A DNA stretch of 45,251 bases, from the NCBI RefSeq assembly GCF_014698965.1, contig NZ_JACXAE010000133.1, positions 1 through 45,251 of the forward strand, given 5' to 3'. The translations under genes were made by a program, and so were the position numbers. This DNA comes from Iningainema tapete BLCC-T55. GTDB lineage: Bacteria; Cyanobacteriota; Cyanobacteriia; Cyanobacteriales; Nostocaceae. Shown piece by piece: positions 31,842 to 40,947 of this stretch (positions are counted from its first letter, which is position 1; the number at the start of each line of letters is the position of its first letter). Under the pieces are notes generated by a model. It ran no database searches and was not told where the DNA came from. It saw only the letters and a program-made list of their open reading frames with translations.

Positions 31842-34304
31842 TTAGCCAATGTTGGCGAGTAACAATTCACGTTGCTCTGACTTGTTAACTCTTACCTGCC
31901 CGTCGTCGTCAACATCAATAATAGCGGTATCGCCTTCGGTGATTTGACCTGACAGCAACGCTTCTGCTAGAGGATCTTCCAACAGGCGCATAATTGCCCG
32001 ACGTAATGGTCTAGCACCGTAGCTGGGGTTGTAGCCTTCTTGGACTACTAGGTCTTTGAAGCGATCGCTAACTTCTAAAGTAATGCCCTTTTCAGTCAAG
32101 CGACTAGCAACTTCACGCAGCATAATTTCGGAGATTTGCTTAACTTCATCCTTCTTCAACTGAGTGAAGACGATAATATCATCAACACGGTTAAGGAACT
32201 CTGGACGGAAGTAAGCTTTTAATTCCTCATTCACCAAAGTCTTGATGCGGTTGTAACTAGCTTCAGCTTGATCTTGAATGAACTCGAAGCCCAAACCACC
32301 GCCACCTTTCTCAATCACCTTAGAACCGATGTTAGATGTCATAATCAACAGCGTGTTCTTGAAGTCTACTGTGCGACCTTTAGCATCAGTCAACCGACCG
32401 TCATCCAAGATTTGCAGCAGCATATTGAATACATCGGGGTGTGCTTTCTCGATTTCGTCGAATAGCACCACTGTGTATGGTCTGCGACGTACTGCTTCGG
32501 TGAGTTGTCCGCCTTCGTCGTATCCTACGTAACCAGGAGGTGAACCGATGAGTTTGGAAACGGTGTGACGTTCCATGAACTCGGACATGTCAAGGCGAAT
32601 CATCGCATCTTCTGCGCCGAAGAAGTAGGATGCCAATGCTTTCGCCAATTCTGTCTTACCTACCCCAGTAGGACCGGAGAAGATAAAGCTAGCAATTGGT
32701 CTGTCAGGATTTTTCAACCCAACTCTGGCGCGACGGATGGCTTTAGAAACAGCAGTCACTGCTTGCTCTTGACCGATGAGACGCTGGTGGAGAGTGTCTT
32801 CTAGGTGCAGCAACAACTCTGACTCAGATTCAGTGAGCTTGTTAACTGGTACGCCTGTCCAAGAAGCCACAATTTGGGCAATGTCTTCCTCATCTACATT
32901 AGGGGTGTTGACATATTGACTGTTTTGTGGTTCTGCTTGGATTTGGGTTTCTAGTTCCAACTCGCGATCGCGCAGTTTTCCAGCTTTGTCAAAATCTTGT
33001 ACTTTGACTGCCTCTTGCTTGTCTTTGGTAACACCAAGTAGTTCGCGCTTCAATTCGCGAGCTTGAGAAGCCATAGAGTTACGCAGACGAACGCGAGAAC
33101 CTGCCTCATCAATCAAGTCGATGGCTTTATCAGGTAAGAAGCGATCGCTAATGTAACGATCTGACAAATTAGCTGCAGCGACTAGTGCGGCATCAGTAAT
33201 TTGAACTTTGTGGTGTTGCTCGTAAACTGAGCGTAAACCTTGGAGAATCTGAACTGTTTCTTCTACCGAGGGTTCTCCTACCTTAATTGGTTGGAAACGA
33301 CGTTCTAAAGCTGCATCTCGCTCAATGTGCTGACGATACTCATCCAGAGTAGTCGCACCAATGCACTGTAGTTCACCCCGTGCTAGTGCTGGCTTCAGGA
33401 TGTTAGCAGCATCCATACCACCTTCTGTGCCGCCTGCACCAACCAAAGTGTGAATTTCATCTATCACTAGGATGATATTGCCATTGGAGCGGACTTCTTC
33501 CATGATTTTCTTGAGGCGTTCTTCAAAGTCGCCCCGGAAGCGAGTTCCAGAAACCACTGCCCCCATATCGAGGCTAATGACTTGCTTGTCTTGGAGAATA
33601 TCGGGTACGTCTTGGTTGACAATGCGTTGAGCTAAACCTTCGGCGATCGCTGTTTTACCGACACCAGGCTCCCCAATCAGAACGGGGTTATTCTTAGTCC
33701 GACGACCGAGAATTTGGATAGTACGCTCAACTTCCTTTTCACGACCAATCATCGGGTCGAGCTTACCTTCAAGTGCTAATCTGGTAAGATTTCTACCGAA
33801 TTCCTCTATTGTGAGATTTTGGCTACGTCTATTATTGCCACCACCACGATTACCAGCGGAAACAGGTGTAACTTCACCTAAACGACGAATTACCGCAGTG
33901 CGGACTTGTGAAAGATCAAGTCCCAGATTTTGCAGTACTTTAGCTGCTACTCCTTCACCTGCTTCGCTTAATCCTAAGAGTAAGTGTTCAGTACCAATAT
34001 AGTTATGACCTAGACTACGAGCTTCTTTAAATGATTGCTCAAATAAACTTTTCACCTTAGGAGTAAAAGGAATTTCTGGTGGTACAAAACCAGAACCCCG
34101 TCCAATAATTCTTTCGACTTCGCGACGTGCATCTTTGAGGTTTACGCCCAAGTCTGTCAGCACTTTGGCAGCAACCCCTGTTCCTTCTCCAATCAAACCC
34201 AGGAGAATTTGCTCAGTTCCTACAAAATTGTGTCCCAAGCGACGAGCTTCCTCTTGGGCTAGCATTACTACTTTAATTGCTTCGGAAGTGAAGTGTTCAA
34301 ACAT
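31842..34304 (-). CDS. clpC: ATP-dependent Clp protease ATP-binding subunit ClpC
   Basis: An 820-residue Hsp100 chaperone that unfolds substrates for ClpP, essential in cyanobacteria and retained in chloroplasts. The order is complete: two Clp-N repeats ('[20 protein letters not shown]'; '[15 protein letters not shown]'), AAA-1 with Walker A 'GEPGVGKT', a UVR-type coiled region ('[20 protein letters not shown]'), AAA-2 with Walker A 'GPTGVGKT' and '[16 protein letters not shown]'-type pore segments, then the D2-small domain and a short basic tail. The UVR-like segment separates ClpC from ClpB/ClpA. It is monocistronic. Confidence 0.98.
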   Translation of the reverse strand: MFEHFTSEAIKVVMLAQEEARRLGHNFVGTEQILLGLIGEGTGVAAKVLTDLGVNLKDARREVERIIGRGSGFVPPEIPFTPKVKSLFEQSFKEARSLGHNYIGTEHLLLGLSEAGEGVAAKVLQNLGLDLSQVRTAVIRRLGEVTPVSAGNRGGGNNRRSQNLTIEEFGRNLTRLALEGKLDPMIGREKEVERTIQILGRRTKNNPVLIGEPGVGKTAIAEGLAQRIVNQDVPDILQDKQVISLDMGAVVSGTRFRGDFEERLKKIMEEVRSNGNIILVIDEIHTLVGAGGTEGGMDAANILKPALARGELQCIGATTLDEYRQHIERDAALERRFQPIKVGEPSVEETVQILQGLRSVYEQHHKVQITDAALVAAANLSDRYISDRFLPDKAIDLIDEAGSRVRLRNSMASQARELKRELLGVTKDKQEAVKVQDFDKAGKLRDRELELETQIQAEPQNSQYVNTPNVDEEDIAQIVASWTGVPVNKLTESESELLLHLEDTLHQRLIGQEQAVTAVSKAIRRARVGLKNPDRPIASFIFSGPTGVGKTELAKALASYFFGAEDAMIRLDMSEFMERHTVSKLIGSPPGYVGYDEGGQLTEAVRRRPYTVVLFDEIEKAHPDVFNMLLQILDDGRLTDAKGRTVDFKNTLLIMTSNIGSKVIEKGGGGLGFEFIQDQAEASYNRIKTLVNEELKAYFRPEFLNRVDDIIVFTQLKKDEVKQISEIMLREVASRLTEKGITLEVSDRFKDLVVQEGYNPSYGARPLRRAIMRLLEDPLAEALLSGQITEGDTAIIDVDDDGQVRVNKSEQRELLLANIG

Positions 34305-34518
34305 AGTTGGGTTTTTGCTCCCTTGCTGCTTGGGCTTTGGGTGTATTTCACCCTCACCTGAACTTTTGTGTACTTTCTTAATGTCAATGTATCTTTATTT
34401 AAACTTGAGTGGCAGTGGGGAGAGCCGTAAGATCTAAGGTGTGGTAGCCGTCTCATTTGAGATGGGGAGTAGGGGAGTAATAATTTTGACAACCTACTGA
34501 CAATTCCCAATCTAAAAT

Positions 34519-34797
34519 ATGAAAGACCAACAACATCCTTTGTACAATCGCGATCGCCCCCTTGTTGATAGTTTACTCTCAGCCGAGGCGACAGACCATA
34601 ATTTAGTAGAACTAGCCAGATTGCGAATTCGTTACCAAGGCTTTCCTGGTGCAAGAGACATCCAACAAGATTTGGATAAAGTCTTACAACAGTGGGGTTT
34701 GAGTGAAGCTGAACTTTATGCAAAAACTCAAGAGCTTCATCAAATTGGGGGAATCTACAAAAGTCGCGGTAAACGAGACGAACAAGACTGGAATTAG
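34519..34797 (+). CDS. DUF3288 family protein
   Basis: A 92-residue protein starting 'MKDQQHPLYNRDRPLVDSLL' with 'NLVELARLRIRYQGFPGARD' and 'VLQQWGLSEAELYAKT', which is the standard pattern of the cyanobacterial DUF3288 family. The function is unknown; it is small, soluble and helical. It is divergent from clpC, with a 214-base gap that contains a G-rich repeat, and it converges on the MlaD-like gene. Confidence 0.9.
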   Translation: MKDQQHPLYNRDRPLVDSLLSAEATDHNLVELARLRIRYQGFPGARDIQQDLDKVLQQWGLSEAELYAKTQELHQIGGIYKSRGKRDEQDWN

Positions 34798-34828
34798 CCA
34801 TTTGTAGCTCACAAACTCACAAACTCCC

Positions 34829-36301
34829 CTACTCCCCCAATCCCCCACTCCTTTGCTCCCCATGTTCTCTCAACTGCTTGACTAGTTTTTCTTGGGAAGA
34901 AGGAGAGAAAATAATAGTTGTGGGTACTTCTTTCCCAGTACTGTCTAATTTGATCGTAGTAGGTGCGGTATTCACTACCACCTGTTTTTGATTTTCTTTT
35001 GGAGTAGGGTTAACAACACTTGACTGATTAACAGTAGCTTGTACTGATTCTAAAGTAGCGGCTACTTGCACTTGCTGGTGCATTTGTTGAGTGGAAGAAA
35101 CTAAACCACTCAAACCATTCACTAGTTGTCGTAAATTTTCGCGAAAAGTGGGATCGCCTGTTAACTCATCTAAATCCGATGTAATTTTCTGAGTATTTTC
35201 AAATGTTACCCGTGCTGAATCGAGAGTTTGTTGCAGCAAAGTTACATTATTAGGATTATTCAGATTCTTGGTAACATCGCGTAAATTAGCAGAAGCTTGT
35301 GCTGCATTTGCGGAGAGACTTTCTAAGTTTTTGATTAATTCGCCTTGAGTAACACGATTCACAGCAGGCGAAAGGCTGTTAACTGTTGAACGTAGTTGCT
35401 GGCTTGTTTGACTAATATTGTTTAGTGTAGTCACTAGAGCAGAGCGGTTGCTTGTTAATACACTATCAAGGTTGTTCACAAGTTTATTGACTTGCCCGGT
35501 AGTAAGACGAATTTCTTTGGCTGTTGCCCCAAATTGATTGGCTGTATTACCAAATTGATTTGCGGTAGTATTAATTTGATTTAAGGTTTGGGTAGTAGAT
35601 GCCGTGAGTTGATTTGTAGATCTTTGAATAGTATTGGTAGTAGCGGTAAAGCTGCTGAGTTGTTGTTGAAAGCTTTTACTTAAAACAGTAAGACTACGAG
35701 TTAGTTCAGCGACATTCGCTGCTGCTAAAGATGTATTTTCTACTGCTTTATTAACATTTTTATAAAATTCAGGATTGCTGTATCTAGTTGTTAATTCTGT
35801 TGAAGAACGAATAAGTTGATCTAAACTAATACCAATTTGACCTTTTAATCGAGAGCCGTTACAAACGATCATTTGGGGATTACAGTTTTTGTCTAGAGGT
35901 TTAGCGATGGTAATTCCAGGCGGAATCTGTGTTCTTGGTGTGATATCAATAACACTTTCGCTAATTAGTCCGGATTGATTCGCTTCAATCAGCACATCGC
36001 GAGGAATAATTAGATTAGGTTGAAAAAATTCAAGTTCTACTTCAACATAGTTTGCTCTAGGTCTAATAGCAGAAATACTGCCTACTTTTACACCACGATA
36101 TTGAACAACTGCGCCCTTTTGCATCCCACCAGCGTTAGCAAACTCCACAATAGCTTTGTATGTGTTGCCAGCAGCAGTATATCGATTCAACCATAAAAAT
36201 ATGATTCCAAATACTCCCAATCCTAGTAAAAGCAACAACCCCGCTGAGCCTTCGCGAAATGCTCGCCTAGATGTGAAGCGGCTTGACAATAAATCTCGCA
36301 T
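34829..36301 (-). CDS. MlaD/MCE-domain lipid-transport protein
   Basis: A 490-residue protein with a single amino-terminal membrane anchor (about 18-38, 'GSAGLLLLLGLGVFGIIFLW') and an MCE domain ('FANAGGMQKGAVVQYRGVKV', 'ANQSGLISESVIDITP'). The remaining ~300 residues are a long helical, Gln/Asn/Thr-rich region with heptad-like repeats ('QFGNTANQFGATAKE'), then a Pro-rich tail. It corresponds to the substrate-binding part (TGD2 in chloroplasts) of the Mla/TGD system that moves phospholipids or glycolipids between envelope membranes. It is in an operon behind the ATPase gene; the permease gene is not in the window. Confidence 0.9.
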   Translation of the reverse strand: MRDLLSSRFTSRRAFREGSAGLLLLLGLGVFGIIFLWLNRYTAAGNTYKAIVEFANAGGMQKGAVVQYRGVKVGSISAIRPRANYVEVELEFFQPNLIIPRDVLIEANQSGLISESVIDITPRTQIPPGITIAKPLDKNCNPQMIVCNGSRLKGQIGISLDQLIRSSTELTTRYSNPEFYKNVNKAVENTSLAAANVAELTRSLTVLSKSFQQQLSSFTATTNTIQRSTNQLTASTTQTLNQINTTANQFGNTANQFGATAKEIRLTTGQVNKLVNNLDSVLTSNRSALVTTLNNISQTSQQLRSTVNSLSPAVNRVTQGELIKNLESLSANAAQASANLRDVTKNLNNPNNVTLLQQTLDSARVTFENTQKITSDLDELTGDPTFRENLRQLVNGLSGLVSSTQQMHQQVQVAATLESVQATVNQSSVVNPTPKENQKQVVVNTAPTTIKLDSTGKEVPTTIIFSPSSQEKLVKQLREHGEQRSGGLGE

Positions 36302-36386
36302 TTTTTCCTCCTCTCGGATGAATTTGAAATTTTAGATTTTAAAATAAATTTTAGATGGCAGAGCAAATCCAAAATCCAAAATCTTT

Positions 36387-37169
36387 CTACCCTATGACAT
36401 GAATCGGTCCTTCTACACTTCCACTTCTAAATTGTCTAATTAAAGGATTATCTGTACTATCTAATTCACTGACTGTACCTTGCCACTGGACTTTACCATG
36501 ATAAAGAAACACAATTTGGTCAGCAGTACGACGAATGGTACTATCTTGGTGGGTGACTATAACATAAGTACCACAAACTCCTTGTGTACATTGTAACTGT
36601 CTGATTAAATCTTCTATTACCGTTGAAGCAATTGGATCAAGTCCGGCTGTAGGTTCATCGTATAGTAAAACTTCTGGTGTGTCTTTGGGGTTATCAGGGT
36701 TAGACATAATAGCACGAGCAAAACTAACCCGTTTTCGCATCCCTCCAGAAAGTTCGGCGGGGTAGCGATCGCCTATTCCTGATAAGCCTACCATCTCCAA
36801 TCGATGATTAACTAATTCTCGAATGCGCGCTCGGCGTAGTTTTGAATACTGGAATAGTGCAAACCCCACATTCTCCTCCACTGTCAACGAATCAAACAAC
36901 GCCGCTTGCTGAAACACCATCCCAATCCCCACCGGATTACCACCATCTTCAATTAACCCTTCTCGCCGCACTCCTTGCACGTAAACTTCTCCAGAATCTG
37001 GCTCAGTTAACCCAGCAATCACCCGTAAAATTGTTGATTTACCAGTACCACTAGGACCAATAATTCCCAGCGCCTCTCCACGATAAATCGTCAAGTCTAC
37101 ATTATCTAAAACTTTATTATTACCAAAGGACTTAGAAACACCTTTGAGTTCAATTAATGGTTCTGTCAT
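36387..37169 (-). CDS. MlaF/TGD3-like ABC transporter ATPase
   Basis: A 260-residue ABC ATPase: Walker A 'GPSGTGKST', Q-loop 'GMVFQQAALFDSLTVEENV', signature 'LSGGMRKR', Walker B 'VLLYDEPTAGLDP', H-loop 'VIVTHQ'. The 'FDSLTVEENVGF' and 'LSGGMRKRVSFARAI' pattern and the adjacent MCE-domain gene identify it as the lipid-transport (Mla/TGD) ATPase. The gap to the MlaD-like gene (85 bases) holds a short repeated 'aaaatccaaaatc'. Its start is divergent from the oxidoreductase gene. Confidence 0.92.
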   Translation of the reverse strand: MTEPLIELKGVSKSFGNNKVLDNVDLTIYRGEALGIIGPSGTGKSTILRVIAGLTEPDSGEVYVQGVRREGLIEDGGNPVGIGMVFQQAALFDSLTVEENVGFALFQYSKLRRARIRELVNHRLEMVGLSGIGDRYPAELSGGMRKRVSFARAIMSNPDNPKDTPEVLLYDEPTAGLDPIASTVIEDLIRQLQCTQGVCGTYVIVTHQDSTIRRTADQIVFLYHGKVQWQGTVSELDSTDNPLIRQFRSGSVEGPIHVIG

Positions 37170-37216
37170 GGTTAATGGTTAATATTTATTTACAACTAAC
37201 AATTAACAATTAACAA
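37170..37216. repeat. Short 'aattaac' tandem repeat between divergent genes
   Basis: Several copies of 'caattaa'/'ggttaat' fill the 49-base gap between the ATPase and oxidoreductase starts. They resemble the repeats at 7754 and 16652. The gap must also hold both promoters. Confidence 0.7.
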
Positions 37217-37218
37217 TT

Positions 37219-38784
37219 ATGTACGATAGTGATGTCATAGTCGTTGGTAGCGGTATTGGAGGTTTAACTGCTGCTGCGTTACTTGCTCGTTATGGTTTCC
37301 GGGTAATTGTCTGTGAGAGCCATACAATTCCTGGAGGCGCTGCTCATAATTTTAGACGACGGGGGTTTGAATTTGATTCTGGTCCTTCATTTTATTGTGG
37401 TCTAACTCATAGCGACAGTTTAAATCCGATAAAACAAGTTCTTGATGCGATCGGCGTTTCTATAGAAGCCATAAGTTATGACCCATTAGGACATTACCAT
37501 TTTCCCGAAAGCACTTTTCCTGTTTATAGTAATATAGAACGCTACCGTGAAGAAGTAGCTAAAATCACGCCCCAAGGTGCTAGAGAACTCCAGCAGTTTG
37601 AAGAACGCTTGCTACCACTTTACCAGGCAATGAAAGGTATTCCAACTTTAGCTTTAAGGGCAGATTGGCAGTTGATTACCGTATTACTGAGAAATTACTT
37701 GCCATCTTTGTTGAAAATGCTACCACAATTACTTACTGTGCAATCATCAGTAGGTAATGTCATGGATGCAACAGTGAAAGACCCCTGGGTACGAAGACTA
37801 ATCGACTTGGAATGCTTTCTACTATCAGGTTTAAAAGCTCATGGCACTATTGCTCCAGAGGTAGCTTTTATGTTAGGTGAACGTTCTCGCATCGGTGTTG
37901 AGTATCCTGTAGGAGGTAGCGGAGCAATTGTCAATGCCTTAGTACGGGGGTTAGAACGTTGGGGTGGTAAATTGCTGCTAGGATGTCACGTCGAACAGAT
38001 TTTGGTAGAGACGCCCCGCCGGGGCGTCTCCGGTGTGCGGATAAGAACCCCCCAACCCCCCTTTTCAAGGGGGGCTAAATTCCCTGCTTTTCAAGGGGAG
38101 CAAGGGGGGATCATCAAAGCGCCTATAGTAATATCTAACGCGAGTCTCTGGGATACTTACACTCAGTTATTGCGGAAAGAAGACTTGCCCTCATCCTACC
38201 GTGACACAGCATTAAATACGCCTGCTGTAGATAGTTTCATGCATTTACATTTAGGCATCAAAGCAGATGGCTTAGAGAATTTGACGGGACATCATGTCGT
38301 AGTACACGATAATGACACAGATATCACAGCACCAGGGAATACCTGTATGATATCAATTCCGAGTGTGTGGGATGCGACACTTGCCCCAGAGGGACATCAT
38401 GTGGTTCATGCATACACTATGGAACCCTATGCCGGATGGGAACGGAATGAACAGTATGAACACAGGAAGCACGCAAAAGCACAAACTTTATATCGTGCTT
38501 TAGAACGAATTATCCCACATATTAGGGAGCGAGTAGTGTTGGAACTAATTGGCACACCTTTAACCCATGCCCATTATTTACGAAGATACCAGGGAACTTA
38601 TGGTCCGGCGATCGCCGCAGGTAAAGGAATGTTTCCCAGCATACACACGCCAATACAGGGATTGTATCGTGTAGGTGATAGCACTATGCCAGGAATTGGT
38701 GTACCAGCGGTGGCAGCTTCTGGCATTTTGTGCGCAAATACCTTGGTAAACCCGCAAGTGGTAAGACAGTTTTTCATTAGTTGA
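37219..38784 (+). CDS. FAD-dependent oxidoreductase, carotenoid isomerase/desaturase-like, with in-frame repeats
   Basis: A 521-residue phytoene-desaturase-superfamily protein. It has a Rossmann FAD motif 'VVGSGIGGLTAAALLARYGF' with 'CESHTIPGGAAHNFRRRGFE', and the carboxy-terminal FAD block 'YRVGDSTMPGIGVPAVAASG'. The overall pattern is nearest to CrtISO/CrtO-like proteins acting on carotenoids or related polyprenes; the exact substrate is unknown. Two different repeats are inserted in frame at 38005-38110, adding about 35 residues ('[20 protein letters not shown]' and 'SRGAKFPAFQGEQGG') between 'HVEQILV' and 'IIKAPIVISNAS'. The conserved flanks remain intact, so the protein may still fold. 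Confidence 0.85.
   Translation: MYDSDVIVVGSGIGGLTAAALLARYGFRVIVCESHTIPGGAAHNFRRRGFEFDSGPSFYCGLTHSDSLNPIKQVLDAIGVSIEAISYDPLGHYHFPESTFPVYSNIERYREEVAKITPQGARELQQFEERLLPLYQAMKGIPTLALRADWQLITVLLRNYLPSLLKMLPQLLTVQSSVGNVMDATVKDPWVRRLIDLECFLLSGLKAHGTIAPEVAFMLGERSRIGVEYPVGGSGAIVNALVRGLERWGGKLLLGCHVEQILVETPRRGVSGVRIRTPQPPFSRGAKFPAFQGEQGGIIKAPIVISNASLWDTYTQLLRKEDLPSSYRDTALNTPAVDSFMHLHLGIKADGLENLTGHHVVVHDNDTDITAPGNTCMISIPSVWDATLAPEGHHVVHAYTMEPYAGWERNEQYEHRKHAKAQTLYRALERIIPHIRERVVLELIGTPLTHAHYLRRYQGTYGPAIAAGKGMFPSIHTPIQGLYRVGDSTMPGIGVPAVAASGILCANTLVNPQVVRQFFIS
38005..38030. repeat. Palindromic repeat inside the oxidoreductase gene, encoding VETPRRGVS
   Basis: The core gagacgcccc / ggggcgtctc around 'gcc' is identical to that of the chlD element at 7022-7044 and is read in the same frame. 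The right outer arm has been lost here ('ctccgg' instead of 'ctctac'). Confidence 0.92.
38045..38110. repeat. Second repeat family inserted directly after the palindrome
   Basis: A run of C (aacccccc...aaccccccttttc) followed by matching G-runs ('aaggggggc', 'caaggggag', 'caaggggggat'). It is of the 'cccccc ttttcaaggggggc' type that occurs in many copies in Nostoc-like genomes. It is in frame and has no stop codon in the translated direction. Confidence 0.85.
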
Positions 38785-39124
38785 TATATGTTATTGTGTT
38801 TTTAGTACTGGTAAAAGCCAGAAATACTTGCTCTTCCATACTTACAGACATTACCAATCTTGGAAACAGTCCATTTATGATCTACATTAGAAGTACACTA
38901 TAATAAAGCCAAAACAGGCTTAACAAATATATTTTTGCTTGACAAGTAGTGTATGTTGCACAGTTAACAAAAACCCAACTAAAAGCAACAATATTATTTA
39001 TGCTGTTATTTGTAACTCAGTGTATGACAAAATGAACAAAAAGAATTAAATATGTTATTTCCTTAAACAGGAATTACTAATACGTACACAACATCGTTAT
39101 CTATAGTTTGTTGATTAATCAAAC
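38785..39124. other. Non-coding stretch of 340 bases upstream of the three-gene cassette
   Basis: AT-rich, no convincing gene. A 'ttgaca' at 38939-38944 could be a -35 box, but no good -10 is spaced from it. It separates the core oxidoreductase gene from the accessory cassette and has lower GC than its left flank. Confidence 0.5.
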
Positions 39125-39811
39125 ATGAGAATTGCACAAATTCCCAATCAGGTAAAGTCAGGAATATTTCAATTAATTAAAATTAGTGAACATAATTTTG
39201 AGCAAGTAATTTCTGCAATTAAATCTGCTCCTGTTGCATTTAATGTAAATCAAATATTATTGGAGTTTCAAAACCATTTAGAAAATTTAGATGATGAAAA
39301 TGTTAGAGATATCGTAAGAGCTATACTTTCTTTTTTTGCGCTTCGGGAAAGTACAAATAGTTCAATAGAACAAATATCAGAAGATTTGATTGAGGCTATA
39401 CTTTCAGATGATGATTTTGTCAAAGAATTTTCAGATGAGCAACTAGACAGTTTTAAAGATAGGTTAGTTAAATTATTAGAAATCGATACCTCACTAAAGC
39501 TTTCGACGAAAGCCGTAAATTTGTTACAAGAGTATGAACGTATTCTGCTTGAATCACGTATTATTACTGATATAAGACCATTGTTGTCAACAGATTCAGA
39601 CAAAGATGTAACAGGAGCGCTAATCGTTCATACTTTAAAGATAGAGTACAGAGATGCAGATGGATTTAAAGAATTTTATGTTGCTTTAGATTCTAAAGAT
39701 TTACAGAACTTAAGAGAACAATTGAACAAGGCTGAAGAAACTGCTAATGCTATTGAAAAGATGTTAAGTAAAGCAAATATTACTTATTTAAATCCTACAG
39801 TTGAATCTTAG
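39125..39811 (+). CDS. Unrecognised 228-residue protein, first gene of the HEPN cassette
   Basis: I do not recognise the family. The first ~150 residues are acidic and helical ('ENLDDENVRDIVRAILSFFA', 'LIEAILSDDDFVKEFSDEQL'). The last ~65 form two or three strands followed by a long helix ('GALIVHTLKIEYRDADGFKE' 'FYVALDSKDLQNLREQLNKA'), a shape that recalls the eukaryotic COMM domain, though this is only a visual similarity. It has no catalytic motif or membrane segment. It is followed after 25 bases by the second gene with a strong 'ggaaggag' ribosome site, so the three genes probably form one transcript. Confidence 0.65.
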   Translation: MRIAQIPNQVKSGIFQLIKISEHNFEQVISAIKSAPVAFNVNQILLEFQNHLENLDDENVRDIVRAILSFFALRESTNSSIEQISEDLIEAILSDDDFVKEFSDEQLDSFKDRLVKLLEIDTSLKLSTKAVNLLQEYERILLESRIITDIRPLLSTDSDKDVTGALIVHTLKIEYRDADGFKEFYVALDSKDLQNLREQLNKAEETANAIEKMLSKANITYLNPTVES

Positions 39812-39836
39812 TAAATAAACAGGAAGGAGTAAATTA

Positions 39837-40373
39837 ATGTTGACAGTAGGTTTATACGAAAGAAAACAAAAAAGTTTAGGACTCGAATACACATATATAC
39901 TAACCAGCAAAGACTTGATTAAAGAAATTAAATTGTCGCTTTACTCAGATACTAAATTTTTACCACTAATACAGTCTTCTGATGTCTGGTTAAGTCCAGT
40001 AGAAAAATTACTGGACAAAGAAGTACAGAGAAGCCGTAGACTTTCCTATAATATACGACGCATTGGAAAAGTTTTTTCTATTGAAAATGAAAAAGAGTTT
40101 GCTCAATTTGTATTAAAAAACTCAGAAATGGTATCCTTATTGTTAGAAGCTCAAAAACAAATAAGGAAATATTTTCAACATGAAAAGCTCAGTCTAAAAG
40201 TGTCTTCGGATTATGAGTATCCTGAATGGGAAAAACTTGTACTTTCTATCTGTACGGATGTAAAATGTTCTGATGAAGCGTTTAATAAGCTATCTGTTTT
40301 AGATGAAACCTGGTGGCTAGAAGCTTCCTCAGGTATAGGTTTAAATCTTTATATCGGTTTGGAATTTGAATGA
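39837..40373 (+). CDS. Unrecognised 178-residue protein, second gene of the HEPN cassette
   Basis: I do not recognise the family. It starts 'MLTVGLYERKQKSLGLEYTY', has a helical middle ('LEAQKQIRKYFQHEKLSLKV'), and ends with 'LVLSICTDVKCSDEAFNKLS' and 'VLDETWWLEAS...LNLYIGLEF'. The 'D-E-x-WW' and the hydrophobic final strand look like a conserved core. The stop overlaps the start of the HEPN-like gene by four bases (ATGA), which points to fixed stoichiometry and a joint function, possibly as antitoxin or adaptor. Confidence 0.65.
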   Translation: MLTVGLYERKQKSLGLEYTYILTSKDLIKEIKLSLYSDTKFLPLIQSSDVWLSPVEKLLDKEVQRSRRLSYNIRRIGKVFSIENEKEFAQFVLKNSEMVSLLLEAQKQIRKYFQHEKLSLKVSSDYEYPEWEKLVLSICTDVKCSDEAFNKLSVLDETWWLEASSGIGLNLYIGLEFE

Positions 40374-40819
40374 AGTTTGACTGGTATAGTTATTTGGCTC
40401 TAGCAGAGCATCTCCTAAATGAAGTTAATACTTCTTTCGTTCAGTCAAACAATCCTTCAGACTGTGTAGACAGTAACTCAATTAATGAAGCTAAGTTACG
40501 TTGTGCAAGCAGCAGGGCTTACTACTCAGCTTTTTGCCTTGCTAGAAGTTACTTAAGAGATGTTGCAGGATATTACCAATTAGAAGAATGGCAAGAATAT
40601 AAGACACGTCCTCATGAGTTCATAATAAGTACATTTAGAGACAATAAAAACAGAGATTACAATCGGATAGGCGTTTTTCTTGAACGCCTAAGAAAAATTA
40701 GAAATCAAGCTGATTACCAAGACTCTGTATCTTTTCAAGTACTTAGTAGCGAGGCAAAATATGCTGTTAATATAGCCAAACAAATTATTGAACATCTAAG
40801 AAAGCTAGAACAAAAATAA
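40370..40819 (+). CDS. HEPN-like protein, third gene of the cassette
   Basis: A 149-residue helical protein. 'LRCASSRAYYSAFCLARSYL' is the typical second HEPN helix and 'LERLRKIRNQADYQDSVSF' carries the 'RN-x-ADY' variant of the HEPN active-site motif (Arg111-Asn112 to Tyr116). Classical HEPN ribonucleases have R-x4-6-H; here Tyr replaces the His, as in a subgroup of the family, so RNase activity is not certain. Its start overlaps the preceding gene (ATGA). HEPN proteins commonly are toxins or RNases of toxin-antitoxin and anti-phage modules. Confidence 0.75.
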   Translation: MKFDWYSYLALAEHLLNEVNTSFVQSNNPSDCVDSNSINEAKLRCASSRAYYSAFCLARSYLRDVAGYYQLEEWQEYKTRPHEFIISTFRDNKNRDYNRIGVFLERLRKIRNQADYQDSVSFQVLSSEAKYAVNIAKQIIEHLRKLEQK

Positions 40820-40947
40820 ATTTGTTAATTTCAAACACTACTGACAAAAACAGCGCCATAGCAACTTATAATACCGTTTCACTGCGATCGCCACCAATAT
40901 CATAGGCGGTTGTTTGCTATAGTCTTTTTCGCGTCAGGATCAATAAA

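Noticed and set aside
34268-34801. 177-residue minus-strand reading frame
   Set aside because: It overlaps the whole DUF3288 gene, the gap and the clpC start; the residues show no pattern, while DUF3288 on the plus strand is a clear family match.
39268-39603. 111-residue Ser-rich minus-strand reading frame
   Set aside because: It is antisense to the acidic first gene of the HEPN cassette; Ser richness comes from complemented Glu/Asp codons.
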